A stretch of DNA of 64,000 nucleotides from Chlorobiota bacterium (lineage in GTDB: Bacteria > Bacteroidota > Bacteroidia > Bacteroidales > F082). The position numbers and the translations under genes are program-made. The stretch covers positions 12,462 to 76,461 of the forward strand of contig JAADIS010000051.1 in the NCBI GenBank assembly GCA_013151215.1, written 5' to 3'. The notes under the pieces were generated by a model. It saw only the letters and a list, made by a program, of their open reading frames with translations. It did no database searches and was not told where the DNA came from. Positions 19,545 through 30,447 of the stretch are shown one piece after another (positions within the stretch are counted from its first letter, which is position 1; every line of letters starts with the position of its first letter).

Positions 19545-21602
19545 ATGATAAATACACAACTTACTCATCCAAATAGCATTGTTGTTGTAGGAGGTTCCAA
19601 GGATTTGGAAAAGCCGGGCGGCAAAGTGTTAAAAAATATAATCGACGGTGGTTTCAAAGGTGATTTATATGTTGCAAACCCCAAGGAATACGAAGTTCAG
19701 GGCATTAAAAGCTATCAGGACTTAAGCAAATTACCCGATACCGACCTGGCAATTATCGCCATTGCGGCAAAACACACCCTTCAAACCGTTGAATACCTGA
19801 CCCGAAACAAAAACACCAAGGCATTCATCATACTTTCTGCCGGGTTCAGCGAGGAAAGCCATGAGGGCAAATTACTTGAGGACAAAATTGTTGCAGCCAT
19901 CAACAATGTAAAAGGTTCACTGATTGGGCCAAATTGCGTTGGCATCTTAACCCCGCAACACCACAGCGTTTTCACATATCCCATCCCAAAACTCGATCAA
20001 AACGGTTGCGATTTCGTGAGCGGTTCAGGCGCAACGGCATGTTTTATAATGGAAGCAGGCATTCCTAAGGGCTTGAAGTTCGCCAATGTTTATTCGGTAG
20101 GCAACTCGGCACAAATGGGAGTTGAGGAAGTTTTAAAGTATATGGACGAAAACTTCGACCCGAAAACCGACTCCATGGTAAAGCTCCTTTATATGGAGAC
20201 TATCAAACAACCTAAAATGCTTTTAAAACACGCTTCATCACTGATCAAAAAAGGATGCCGCATAGCAGCCATAAAAGCAGGTACCTCCGAGGCCGGGAGC
20301 AGGGCTGCATCTTCGCATACAGGTGCTTTGGCATCATCCGATGCCGCCGTTGACGCTCTGTTCAAAAAAGCGGGAATCGTAAGGTGTTATGGCCGCGAGG
20401 ACTTGATAAGCGTTGCCTCGGTATTCATGAAAGCTGAGCTAAAAGGCAAGAATATAGCAATTATCACCCATGCAGGAGGCCCTGCCGTGATGCTCACCGA
20501 CTCGCTCTCCAACGGAGGGTTGAACGTCCCCGGGATTTCGGGCAAAAAGGCCGAAGAGCTCAAGGGAAAACTATTTCCAGGCTCATCGGTTGCCAATCCA
20601 ATCGACTTCCTGGCAACGGGAACAGCAGAACAACTGGGAACAATTATCGACTATTGCGACAAGGAACTCGACGAAATCGACGCAATGGTCGTTATCTTTG
20701 GAACTCCCGGCCTTACAAAGATCTTTGACGTTTATAAAATCCTTGACGCTAAAATCAAAAGTGCTGTCAAACCTGTTTTCCCTGTTCTGCCTTCCACTCT
20801 CACCGCCAAACCGGAGGTCGATTATTTTGTGGAACTCGGAAATACGTTTTTCCCTGATGAGGTTACCTTAGGCAAGGCATTGTCAAGAGTTTACTCCTAC
20901 AGCAATGACAGTAGCGGGCCTAGCTTGCCTTGCTGGATCGACACAAAAAAAATACGCAAGATAATTGACGGTTCGGAAAACGGATATCTTGCACCTGAAA
21001 AAATACGATCCCTGCTGGATGCCGCCGGCATACCAAGGGCAAAAGAAACAACGCTATCGTCTGTCGAGGATTTGGGAAACACACTCGAATTAGTTGGTTT
21101 CCCCTTGGTAATGAAGGTTGTTGGGCCGGTACATAAGTCCGATGTCGGTGGGGTTAAATTAAATATCACATCCGATGAAGAAGCCACAACCGAATTCAAG
21201 AGGATGATGCAGCTTGCAGATGCAAAGGCAGTATTGCTGCAGCCCATGTTAAGCGGCACTGAAATTTTCGCCGGATTGAAAAGGGAAGAAAAATTCGGGC
21301 ATTTGGTTCTATTCGGCCTTGGAGGTATCTTTATAGAAGTGTTCAGGGATGTAAGAACAGTCCTGGCCCCGGTGAGCGCCCATGAGGCCTTGAATGAAAT
21401 CAGAAAACTAAAAAGTTATAAAATAATCCAAGGAGCCCGCGGCCAGGAAGGAATTGACGAAGGGCAATTTGCCGATATCGTTCAAAAGCTTTCGCTTTTA
21501 GCGCAAGCAGCACCCGAGATTGCCGAAATGGACATAAACCCATTGCTTGGGACAAAAAACAAGCTTGTTGCCGTTGATGCACGAATAAGAATAGAAAAAT
21601 GA
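19545..21602 (+). CDS. Acetate--CoA ligase family protein (ADP-forming type, fused alpha-beta)
   Basis: CoA-binding NSIVVVGGSKDLEKPGGKVLKNI, SHTGALASSDAAVDALFKKAGI, C-terminal ATP-grasp (GFPLVMKVVGPVHKSDVGGVKLNI). Confidence 0.92.
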   Translation: MINTQLTHPNSIVVVGGSKDLEKPGGKVLKNIIDGGFKGDLYVANPKEYEVQGIKSYQDLSKLPDTDLAIIAIAAKHTLQTVEYLTRNKNTKAFIILSAGFSEESHEGKLLEDKIVAAINNVKGSLIGPNCVGILTPQHHSVFTYPIPKLDQNGCDFVSGSGATACFIMEAGIPKGLKFANVYSVGNSAQMGVEEVLKYMDENFDPKTDSMVKLLYMETIKQPKMLLKHASSLIKKGCRIAAIKAGTSEAGSRAASSHTGALASSDAAVDALFKKAGIVRCYGREDLISVASVFMKAELKGKNIAIITHAGGPAVMLTDSLSNGGLNVPGISGKKAEELKGKLFPGSSVANPIDFLATGTAEQLGTIIDYCDKELDEIDAMVVIFGTPGLTKIFDVYKILDAKIKSAVKPVFPVLPSTLTAKPEVDYFVELGNTFFPDEVTLGKALSRVYSYSNDSSGPSLPCWIDTKKIRKIIDGSENGYLAPEKIRSLLDAAGIPRAKETTLSSVEDLGNTLELVGFPLVMKVVGPVHKSDVGGVKLNITSDEEATTEFKRMMQLADAKAVLLQPMLSGTEIFAGLKREEKFGHLVLFGLGGIFIEVFRDVRTVLAPVSAHEALNEIRKLKSYKIIQGARGQEGIDEGQFADIVQKLSLLAQAAPEIAEMDINPLLGTKNKLVAVDARIRIEK

Positions 21603-22285
21603 GCAGAAAGCAAGATCTAATATTCATACTAATTGTTTTGCTGATTTTTCTTCCGTTCCTGTTGTCGAAGGAACTCTTGGAATTCTACCGGCACGTCAAC
21701 CGCGAGCACGGCATTATCACATCCTTTGTTAAATTTTCCATATTGGCCACCATGGGCGAGCTGATAGGTTTGCGAATAAAGACGGGGAATTATTACAAAA
21801 AGGGTTTCGGGATTGCCCCAAGGATGATCGTTTGGGGATTTCTCGGGATAAGCATAAAAATGTCCTTCGTTATATTTGCTTCGGGGACTCCCGTATTAAT
21901 CGAATACCTAGGCTTACAAAACGCCACGGAAATATTTCGCGGCGCGTTCTCGTTCGACAAGCTGCTTGTTTCCCTGGGCATCAGTGCGGCACTAAACATT
22001 ATTTATGCCCCATTGATGATGACTTTCCATAAAATAACTGATATCCACATAGTTAACAATGGCGGCACGCTTTCGGGCTTTTTCAAACCCATTAAGTTCC
22101 GGGAAATTTTAGTAAATTTGAACTGGGATATCCAGTGGAATTTCGTGTTTAAGAAAACTATTCCGTTCTTTTGGATTCCGGCACATACGGTTACTTTTTT
22201 GTTACCCGCTGATCTACAAGTACTTTTTGCAGCTATATTAGGAATTGCATTAGGGATAATTTTGGCGATAGCCGATTTTGCTTAG
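21599..22285 (+). CDS. Mpv17/PMP22-like membrane protein
   Basis: Four or more TMs, C-terminal NWDIQWNFVFKKTIPFFWIPAHTVTFLLP resembling the Mpv17 W-P-x-x-N/F motif region; overlaps the upstream stop by 4 nt (ATGA). Confidence 0.6.
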   Translation: MSRKQDLIFILIVLLIFLPFLLSKELLEFYRHVNREHGIITSFVKFSILATMGELIGLRIKTGNYYKKGFGIAPRMIVWGFLGISIKMSFVIFASGTPVLIEYLGLQNATEIFRGAFSFDKLLVSLGISAALNIIYAPLMMTFHKITDIHIVNNGGTLSGFFKPIKFREILVNLNWDIQWNFVFKKTIPFFWIPAHTVTFLLPADLQVLFAAILGIALGIILAIADFA

Positions 22286-22317
22286 AAAAAATAATTGATA
22301 AATAAAAGATATATAAT

Positions 22318-23640
22318 ATGAAATCTACACCCATCGAGTTCAATACCGTTAGCCGACTGATTGAAGAAAGCGGCTTGAAATCAGTTGGCAAAGCATCAAT
22401 CAGGGAGATCAAAAAACTTGTTGACAACATTGAGGAGGCCACAAACAAGAAGTTCATCAGGATGGAGATGGGCATTCCAGGCCTGCCCCCTGTCCAGGCG
22501 GGGGTAAAGGCTCAGATAGAAGCACTGCAAAAAGGCGTGGCAGCCATTTACCCCGACATAATGGGAATAAAACCACTTAAAGAGGAAATATCGAAATTCG
22601 TTAAGCTGTTCATGGACATAGATGTTTCGCCGGAAGGATGTATTCCAACAGTTGGCTCAATGCAAGGAGGATTTGCCGCCTTTCTAACTTTAAGCCGCCT
22701 TCACAAAAACAGGGACACTACACTTTTCATCGACCCCGGCTTCCCCGTCCACAAAATGCAGCACAGGGTTCTGGGGCTTAAATACGAGAGCTTCGATGTT
22801 TACAATTACCGAGGCGGGAAACTGCGCGAAAAACTGGAATCATATTTTAAATCAGGGAAAATACATTCCGTATTATATTCAAACCCCAATAATCCGTCGT
22901 GGATATGCTTTACCGAGGACGAACTGAAAATTATCGGCGAACTTGCAACAAAATATGATATAGTTATCATGGAGGACCTGGCTTATTTCGGCATGGACTT
23001 CCGAAAAGATTATTCAAAGCCCGGCGAAGCGCCTTACCAGCCCTCTGTGGCGAATTATACGGAAAACTACATTTTATTTATTTCCAGCTCGAAAGCCTTC
23101 AGCTATGCAGGTGAGAGAATAGGCATGATGGTAGTCTCCGATAATTTATACAGCACAAATTATCCGGACCTCAACGGGTTTTACCCCAGGGACGAATTTG
23201 GTTACGCGATGATTTTCGGGACATTATACCCGCTCAGTTCGGGAACATCGCACTCAGCGCAATACGGGCTTTTGGGAATTCTTAAAGCTGCTAACTCAGG
23301 CGAGTTCAACTTCGTGGACTATGTTAAGGATTATGGCGTTAAAGCCCACCAAATGAAGGAAATATTCCTAAAATACGGATTCGAGATTGTTTATGACATG
23401 GATATTGACAAGCCGATAGCAGATGGCTTTTACTTCACGTTCTCATATCCCGGTTTCGATGCCGAGGAGCTGCTGGACAAACTTGTTTATTATGGGATAA
23501 GCGCCATCTCACTATTGATTACCGGAAGTGAGCGCACCGAAGGGATCAGGGCTTGCACCTCGCTGGTCAAACATGAGCAAATGACTGACCTGGAAGCCAG
23601 GCTGAAGCAATTCAGCGAGGATTATCCATTGAATTCGTAA
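22318..23640 (+). CDS. Pyridoxal-phosphate-dependent class I/II aminotransferase
   Basis: VLYSNPNNPSWICFTEDEL, DLAYFGMDF, SSSKAFSYAGERIG (PLP lysine motif). Confidence 0.92.
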   Translation: MKSTPIEFNTVSRLIEESGLKSVGKASIREIKKLVDNIEEATNKKFIRMEMGIPGLPPVQAGVKAQIEALQKGVAAIYPDIMGIKPLKEEISKFVKLFMDIDVSPEGCIPTVGSMQGGFAAFLTLSRLHKNRDTTLFIDPGFPVHKMQHRVLGLKYESFDVYNYRGGKLREKLESYFKSGKIHSVLYSNPNNPSWICFTEDELKIIGELATKYDIVIMEDLAYFGMDFRKDYSKPGEAPYQPSVANYTENYILFISSSKAFSYAGERIGMMVVSDNLYSTNYPDLNGFYPRDEFGYAMIFGTLYPLSSGTSHSAQYGLLGILKAANSGEFNFVDYVKDYGVKAHQMKEIFLKYGFEIVYDMDIDKPIADGFYFTFSYPGFDAEELLDKLVYYGISAISLLITGSERTEGIRACTSLVKHEQMTDLEARLKQFSEDYPLNS

Positions 23641-23854
23641 ATTCACGGGCCTGGTTTTAGCGATGCTTTTAAATAGGGGCCTGCTGATAAAGCATAGTGT
23701 CAAGCCAAAAATGTTTTAGTCACACCATCTCTCGTTCTTTTTGCCTACAGCTTCCTTGAAAATTTCAATAATATAGGGCTATGCCGAAAATTTCGTGCCT
23801 CGCTCCTGACAAAAACAACTTCGGCTTTTGAGACACAATGCGCTTGACTTAAAA

Positions 23855-25780
23855 CTAGTGAATCAATTTCTTAAAAACGACTTTGTTTTCCATTGAAATC
23901 CCTAAATAATAGATGGATTTTGGATAACGGGATATGTCGATGGTTAATTGGCTTCCCGGGGAATAATACCCTTCGCTCAACTTAACGCCAAATTGACTTA
24001 TCAATTCATAATCAAACTTTTTATCTGAATTTATATAGAACAATCCTGATTTCGAAGGGTTTGGATATACACTCACCAATTTATCAGGGTTTTCCCCCAC
24101 TCCAACCCCGCTTACATATACATCAAGAAAAACAGTATCGGTGCTGCACTGTTGTTTTTTGATGGCATAAGCGGACAAAAGCCCGTTACCGGAACCATGC
24201 CAGACAACCTGGTTATGCGACAAGAAAACACTGTCCTTGAAAGTTCCGTTCTCTACCTCCCAAAAATACTGCAAGCCCTCGTAATCATCAACAAAATAAA
24301 CTTCGGCAGTAAATTCAGTTACCAGGCTCGGGCCAGATATCGAATTAAGCCCGGGCACTTCGATTACCTCCAGAACGAGCTTCCGTATGCTGTCCAAACC
24401 ACACTTGCTTTGAAAGGATTCAGTATAAACACCACTTTCCCCATAATAATTATTTTCCCATAAAATGCTGTCGCCCTCACAAATGGAGATATTATCCCGA
24501 GGGGCAAACGTCTCGCATAAATCCAGCATCCAAGCATCTGTTTTCCCTATCGACTCATCAATGTCAAAGTCGAACGAATCAGTATTGTTCGAGCTCAGAT
24601 AGTTTGCGTTTTCAGAATATACGATCTTGGTACAACTTTCAACACCGCTACCACCGAAGGTTTTTTGCCAGTTTATCACCCCATCCTTATATATTTTAAG
24701 CATCCATACATCACCCCTGCCCTTATTTTCGGTTATGTTCCCGTCAAAAGAATAGGTTGTCCCGCCAATTAAGTATCCATCGTCGGTTAGCAGCATGTCT
24801 TTGGGCACATCATTCTTAGAACCGCCAAAGGATCTCTGCCAAAGCAGGTCGGAGTTCTTATCGACTTCCAATACCCAGAAATCATTTAATCCGAAACTCT
24901 TGGTAATATCACCGTCGTCGGATCGTGAAATAGCAGTTAGTATCACATTGCCGTTATGCGATTTTCTTATGCATTTCCCTTCATCGCTATCTGAGCCACC
25001 ATAAGTTTTTTCCCATAATAAATAACCTTGATTATCGGTCTTCACCAACCATACATCCTTATTGCCATGATTAAAACTTATATCGCCATCTACTGATTTT
25101 GTCCCACCAAGCATGAAGATGCTATCATACTCATCAATAAAAAAGTTGTCAAAATATTCATTTTCAGAGCCCCCATAGGTCTTTTCCCAGATAATGTCGC
25201 CATCAGGGGCCAATTCCAACAGCCAAAAATCTGTCATGCCCTTGTTTTCCGAAACATCACCATCACCGGATGTGGTACTTGCACCAATTAAAAAGTTACC
25301 GTTTTGCTTTAGTTTTATGTCAATGCCGAAATCAATGCCGCTGCCACCATAATTTCTCTGCCACAATAATTTCCCGGCAAGGCTAAAGCGAGTTAGCCAT
25401 ACATCAAAAAGACCATGGTTATTGCTGAAGTCGCCTTGCGAGCTCGAACTTGAACCAATAACATAAAATCCTCCATCATTGTCCGTTATAATTTGCGAAG
25501 GCCTTTCAACTGCCTCCCCGCCGAAAGTTTTCTGCCAATCAATCTGACCGTCGGCAAGCACTTTAATAAGCAAATAATCCATCGACATACTATCGGTCTC
25601 GGTATCGGCAAGAAGTATATAGCCACCACCGCTCAGAGGCAATATCGAATAAGTAAAGTTATGGTCGATATTGCCCAATGTTTGCTGTGAGCTAATATCT
25701 ATGTCCTGAGATTTGGCCATCACAAAAGAAAGGAGTAAAAATGACATTATTGTTATCGAACGAATCTTCATCGATTTCAT
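23855..25780 (-). CDS. T9SS type A sorting domain protein with GGS(G) propeller-like repeats
   Basis: Six repeats around (L/I/N)W(Q/E)(K/R)xxGGS, and C-terminal VYPNPSKSGLFYINSD...GISMENKVVFKKLIH. Start at 25780 or 25771 gives a signal peptide (MKIRSITIMSFLLLSFVMAKSQ). Confidence 0.85.
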   Translation of the reverse strand: MKSMKIRSITIMSFLLLSFVMAKSQDIDISSQQTLGNIDHNFTYSILPLSGGGYILLADTETDSMSMDYLLIKVLADGQIDWQKTFGGEAVERPSQIITDNDGGFYVIGSSSSSQGDFSNNHGLFDVWLTRFSLAGKLLWQRNYGGSGIDFGIDIKLKQNGNFLIGASTTSGDGDVSENKGMTDFWLLELAPDGDIIWEKTYGGSENEYFDNFFIDEYDSIFMLGGTKSVDGDISFNHGNKDVWLVKTDNQGYLLWEKTYGGSDSDEGKCIRKSHNGNVILTAISRSDDGDITKSFGLNDFWVLEVDKNSDLLWQRSFGGSKNDVPKDMLLTDDGYLIGGTTYSFDGNITENKGRGDVWMLKIYKDGVINWQKTFGGSGVESCTKIVYSENANYLSSNNTDSFDFDIDESIGKTDAWMLDLCETFAPRDNISICEGDSILWENNYYGESGVYTESFQSKCGLDSIRKLVLEVIEVPGLNSISGPSLVTEFTAEVYFVDDYEGLQYFWEVENGTFKDSVFLSHNQVVWHGSGNGLLSAYAIKKQQCSTDTVFLDVYVSGVGVGENPDKLVSVYPNPSKSGLFYINSDKKFDYELISQFGVKLSEGYYSPGSQLTIDISRYPKSIYYLGISMENKVVFKKLIH

Positions 25781-26024
25781 ATTTGCTATAAAATTAGACA
25801 AAAATCTGCTTTGCTTGGTTGTTTCGCTGGTTTTTGTGATTTCATTAACGAGAAACAAGTCCGTGTCGCAAAAAAATATACCGAGAGCTCCGGAGCTGCC
25901 CGCCATTTCATTCTCGCATGCGATGGGCGAAACATAAAGGAGCAAATAGAAATAACTCCATAAAGCCTTGTTTTTCAGGATATTTACAAATCCAATCCTC
26001 TGTACAAACCTTCAAACAACAACA

Positions 26025-26055
26025 AAACCCCGGCTACAAAAGCAGCTCGGGGTTT
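26025..26055 (-). terminator. Intrinsic terminator downstream of the PKD protein gene
   Basis: aaaccccg / cggggttt stem with 15-nt loop, followed on the minus strand by a T-rich tract. Confidence 0.6.
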
Positions 26056-26078
26056 GCTAAGAACAACCGGAAAGGGTG

Positions 26079-28151
26079 TTATCTTATTTTAATAAATTTC
26101 CTAACGGATTTTATCCCGTCGGACGGAATAATATTAACAAAGTAAAATCCTTGTTTAAGTGTTGATGTCTGCAGATTGATTTTCGTTTCACCCTGATTTA
26201 TATTAAGTTCCTTTGAGGAAAGTATCTGGCCAAACTGATTCATAATCTCAAGTTTTATTGTTGAACCTTCTTTAAGGCTGATATTTAAGGATGCGTTATC
26301 AGAAACCGGGTTAGGACTGATTTCGCCTAAATCCTCGATAATATCAGACTGTTGGCCAACGCCCAGTACTGCCTCTCCGTTGGCAACCACAATAGTGATA
26401 TCTACCTGTGGGGAATCGGGGCTTAAGGTTACCAGGGCAGGCGTAGTCCTAATTCCGACAATCTCGGTATAAACGATATAAGTGCCATATTGCAGTTCAG
26501 GGAACTGGAAGCTGCCATTTTCATCAGTGCGCAAATAAGTAATCGGATTCTTGTTCTCATCCATAAGGAGGATTTCGACATCGCTCATGAGGCCACGGCT
26601 CTCATCGGAATTTACCAAACCATTTATAATTCCGCTGCCCGAGTTCATGACATTGCTGTCAGCCAGCATATAAATATCATAGGCAAAACCCATCGGCATC
26701 GGGAAAACAGGCCAAGCATCTTCCCAGTTAAGGGCGCTAAGGTGATAAGTAGGCAGATAATCGCCAAAATATGCTGATGCATCCGTAAGTTCCGACTGCA
26801 CGAAATATATACAATTCTCCAATCCCACACCATCAAATTCATAATAACCGTTGGCATCAATTTGCGTTGTTGCCACATTTACAAGGTTGTCGCCAAGGGT
26901 ATCGAAAGTCATCAGATAAACATCGGCAAAATCGGCCATCAGGCTATCTTCAAGATAAACATTGCCAAAAACGGCAAAACTAAAGCTTTCGCCAACCCAT
27001 ACCATTTCGGCATAATCCGCAAAGCATGATGAATCGGCTGTTTGGGCTGTCAAGTTAACAAGATACATCCCAGCCTCGGCAAATACGTGAGTAAGGCTCT
27101 GCCCTGTACCATATTCCCCATCGCCAAAATCCCATGAGTAAGTAGTTGTACTGTCGCCACTCATAAGGTATCCGTTAAAATCAACGCTCAAATCCGTTGT
27201 TTCATACTCAAACCATGAATAGCAATCGTTATTGCCATCGTCTGACACATAAACAGTTTCGCAATAAGAGCTCTCGCACGAATCGGACGAAATACTCAAG
27301 CAAACCTGATATTCGCCACCGGCGGCATATTCATGAATCGGGTTTTGTTCATTGCTTGTGGTCCCGTCGCCGAAATCCCATTCCCATCCGCTTGGGTTTC
27401 CCCAGGAATAATCCATGAACTGAAGTGTTAGGCCATCTCCACAGCCCATCATACAGGTATCATCACCTAAAGGGTAATAGTAAAACCATGCCTCGCAGTT
27501 AAAATCCCAGTTTTCAACATAAACATCCGAACAATAAGTGCTTTCGCATGTGTCCCCACTGATGCTGTCGATGGTCGTTATTGTCAGGCAAGCTTCATAT
27601 TCGCCTTCGTCGGTATAGGTATGGACAGGGTTTTGTTCAGTACTACCAGTTCCGTCACCGAACTCCCAATCCCATGAGGATGGCTCACCCCCCATCATTC
27701 CCATGCTCATATCAACAAAATTAATTGTCATGAAATCGGTTGAATCCTGATAATAGAAATACATTGCCATGCAGTCGCCGCCGCCGCCGCTCGGGTCAGA
27801 ACAAAGCTCGAAGTCAAACTCAAGCTCGTTGGAATTCTCCGAGAACTCCTCCGACTCACTAACAAAAGAACCGTCACAACTATAAGTTTCGACATAAACC
27901 GTTCCTGTCTCGCCATCCGGGACTTCTATGTTATCTTCATAAAAACCGTCGGCATCGGTAAAAACAGTATTGAAATAGTAGAAATCCATTGACATGGAAT
28001 CGCCGGGAATACTGATGTTGACCATCTGTTGCACCAATGGCTCACCACTGTCCTCATCTGTTACATAACCGCTAATGTTGAGATTGTAATCCTGACCAAT
28101 AACAGCCAAGCTCATAAATCCCAGTAAAAGACTAAAAATAAATTTTTTCAT
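26079..28151 (-). CDS. PKD-domain T9SS type A sorting domain protein
   Basis: Signal peptide; three PKD copies (WEFGDGTGSTEQNPVHTY, WDFGDGTTSNEQNPIHEY, WDFGDGEYGTGQSLTHVF); C-terminal ISPNPVSDNASL...RKFIKIR. Confidence 0.9.
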   Translation of the reverse strand: MKKFIFSLLLGFMSLAVIGQDYNLNISGYVTDEDSGEPLVQQMVNISIPGDSMSMDFYYFNTVFTDADGFYEDNIEVPDGETGTVYVETYSCDGSFVSESEEFSENSNELEFDFELCSDPSGGGGDCMAMYFYYQDSTDFMTINFVDMSMGMMGGEPSSWDWEFGDGTGSTEQNPVHTYTDEGEYEACLTITTIDSISGDTCESTYCSDVYVENWDFNCEAWFYYYPLGDDTCMMGCGDGLTLQFMDYSWGNPSGWEWDFGDGTTSNEQNPIHEYAAGGEYQVCLSISSDSCESSYCETVYVSDDGNNDCYSWFEYETTDLSVDFNGYLMSGDSTTTYSWDFGDGEYGTGQSLTHVFAEAGMYLVNLTAQTADSSCFADYAEMVWVGESFSFAVFGNVYLEDSLMADFADVYLMTFDTLGDNLVNVATTQIDANGYYEFDGVGLENCIYFVQSELTDASAYFGDYLPTYHLSALNWEDAWPVFPMPMGFAYDIYMLADSNVMNSGSGIINGLVNSDESRGLMSDVEILLMDENKNPITYLRTDENGSFQFPELQYGTYIVYTEIVGIRTTPALVTLSPDSPQVDITIVVANGEAVLGVGQQSDIIEDLGEISPNPVSDNASLNISLKEGSTIKLEIMNQFGQILSSKELNINQGETKINLQTSTLKQGFYFVNIIPSDGIKSVRKFIKIR

Positions 28152-28416
28152 GATTTAGAAATTTAATTAAACATTGATTTATCTGCCCTTATTCGTGACG
28201 TTCTTATTAGTTAGACAAGAAAAATATTAATGGTTGCCTGAAATAAAAAATTATTCAAGAAAAATATTTGTGAATTTTAACATACTGATACTTATGCTAT
28301 TATAGGATTTAAAAATAAATATTATATGAAATATACATAAGGGGACAGGACAAAATAATCTTATAAGTTGATTTACGCCGTTCAGCACATTATATTTTCT
28401 TTGGGGAGAAACATGC

Positions 28417-30438
28417 TTATCTGCCATGAATAAATTTACCTCTTGCCAAAACCTTGGCCTCGTCCGACAAAACACGATAGAGCATCAAGCCCCGATCGGC
28501 TTTGCTGATATTCAACTTAACCGATGTCTGCCCGCTTTCTATATTCATTTTATAGGTTTCAAAATTCCTGCCCAATGCATCTATAAGCTCGATTTGTATA
28601 TTTTGTCTTTTCGACGAAATTATACTGATATTTATATAATCGTCTGCCGGCACGGGATAAACCTTGTTGATACTTAAACTCTTTTCTGCCAGGTTTTCCT
28701 GTACCCCAACGTAGGCATCGCAGTTGATCTCCAATAAATTGCCATCGGAAAACAATTGGTTATCATCTATTTGCACAAAGCCAACGCTCGACGATTTCCC
28801 ACTTACCTCTGCCTGTAGGCTATATAAGCCATTAGGCAGCGAACTAAACTCGAATTCCTGCAAGTTGTTTGTTTTGCTAAATGCGACATAATCATCTTCG
28901 AGGTAAAGCTTAACGATCCGTCCCGACAAATTAAGATTCCCGTCACAGCTCAGGCCACTAAGCAGCTTGCCGCTAATGCCACCAATACCTGCATCCATAT
29001 CAAAAAGTTCTTTCAAGTTAACATCAACAGCAAACTGATCGTTGTTTTCCAACACGAAAGTAGTAGCATATCTCCAATCGGTTTGATGCTGATAATAGGA
29101 GGGCGCATAGTTTTGATAATCTACCGATTGCGGCGTCAGATCAAGGCGCAACAAGTACTCTCCGACCGGTTTTCGGACAAACCAATAATATCCGAACTTC
29201 CAAAAATCCCTTTTGTCCATGTATCGCCACTGATTGGATATCCTGCGGTACAGATATGCAGTGGCCATATTCGAGCTGTCATCTTCTTCTATATTAATTG
29301 GAAATCCATCGATAAAAGCATGTCCCCCGAAATTGAAATAATCAGGTGTCGAAATCTCCTTGCAGATAAAACCGGAACAATCGCCGCCAAGGGGATTGGC
29401 CGAACTAAACAAACAAACCTGGTAAGTGCCGCTGGAATCGAATACGTGCACCGGGTTTTGATCCTCGGAGAAACTGCCGTCGCCGAAATCCCAATACCAG
29501 TTTTCGGTTTCATCCGACGACTCATCGGTAAACACATAAGTATATGGAGTATTATTAAGTGTGTCAAGCGAGTATGTAAAATCAGCAAAGCATGTAGTTG
29601 AATCGCTTATCTCTATTTCCATACAATACATATCGGAACAAGTCATCATTTGACTTGAGACAAACAGGCAAACTTCATAAATCCCATTTTGGGGGAAAAC
29701 ATGTGAGGGATCTTGCTCCTCGGAGGTATCGCCGTCGCCAAAATCCCAAAACCAGTAATCTATATTGCCCATCGACAAATCGGTAAACTGTATTTCGTTA
29801 GCATTTACCGGGTTCCCCGAATAAGTGAAGCCTGCCTGGCAACCTAAACTATCCCCCAGATATACGATATCCTTATGCTCTGACCAACAGCCCGTTACAG
29901 TATCCTCGATTATCAATCCCACCTCGTAATACCCAAACTCACTATAAGTATGCACAGGATTATCGTCATTGGATGTCTCACCGTCGCCAAAATCCCATAA
30001 AGCACCGCTGTGGCTCCCCATGGAAGCATCGAGAAAGTGGACTTTCATTTCATCCTGACCATCGTAATAATAGGTAAAAAAGGCCTGGCATTCCTGATTA
30101 TAATAACAAATGCTAAAATCGGCATTATTAAATTCCTGGGGCGGGTCGAATTCCACAAAAACAAATTCATCGGCGCAATTCAGGACGCCAACCCTTGCGT
30201 GGTCAAACTCTTCAGCCTCAACATAAACCGAATCATAGTAAAAGCCGTTGTTATCGGTCATCGTCATAATTTGCATATCATCGGACGACTCTATAAACAC
30301 AGGGTAGTTTGCAATAGGCAGCATACTATCTTCCGAGACAACCTGTCCCTGAAAATAAAACCAGGATTGCGAGCCCATAGTTGCCTGTATAAGCAAAAAC
30401 AAAACCGCCGTTAAAATATTAGGTATCAATTTTTTCAT
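28417..30438 (-). CDS. PKD-domain T9SS type A sorting domain protein (paralogue of the preceding gene)
   Basis: Three WDFGDG PKD repeats spaced about 83-85 aa; C-terminal VYPVPADDYINISI...ARGKFIHGR. Confidence 0.9.
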   Translation of the reverse strand: MKKLIPNILTAVLFLLIQATMGSQSWFYFQGQVVSEDSMLPIANYPVFIESSDDMQIMTMTDNNGFYYDSVYVEAEEFDHARVGVLNCADEFVFVEFDPPQEFNNADFSICYYNQECQAFFTYYYDGQDEMKVHFLDASMGSHSGALWDFGDGETSNDDNPVHTYSEFGYYEVGLIIEDTVTGCWSEHKDIVYLGDSLGCQAGFTYSGNPVNANEIQFTDLSMGNIDYWFWDFGDGDTSEEQDPSHVFPQNGIYEVCLFVSSQMMTCSDMYCMEIEISDSTTCFADFTYSLDTLNNTPYTYVFTDESSDETENWYWDFGDGSFSEDQNPVHVFDSSGTYQVCLFSSANPLGGDCSGFICKEISTPDYFNFGGHAFIDGFPINIEEDDSSNMATAYLYRRISNQWRYMDKRDFWKFGYYWFVRKPVGEYLLRLDLTPQSVDYQNYAPSYYQHQTDWRYATTFVLENNDQFAVDVNLKELFDMDAGIGGISGKLLSGLSCDGNLNLSGRIVKLYLEDDYVAFSKTNNLQEFEFSSLPNGLYSLQAEVSGKSSSVGFVQIDDNQLFSDGNLLEINCDAYVGVQENLAEKSLSINKVYPVPADDYINISIISSKRQNIQIELIDALGRNFETYKMNIESGQTSVKLNISKADRGLMLYRVLSDEAKVLARGKFIHGR

Positions 30439-30447
30439 TACTAAAGT

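Noticed and set aside
29083-29601. 172-aa plus-strand ORF inside the PKD gene
   Set aside because: Antisense to clear PKD coding sequence; no domain features; open frame likely by chance.
26079-30438. Recurring ccgtcgccgaaatccca motif considered as a DNA repeat or CRISPR-like array
   Set aside because: It encodes the WDFGDG motif of PKD domains on the minus strand; spacing is irregular (about 249-255 bp in one gene) and there are no spacers.
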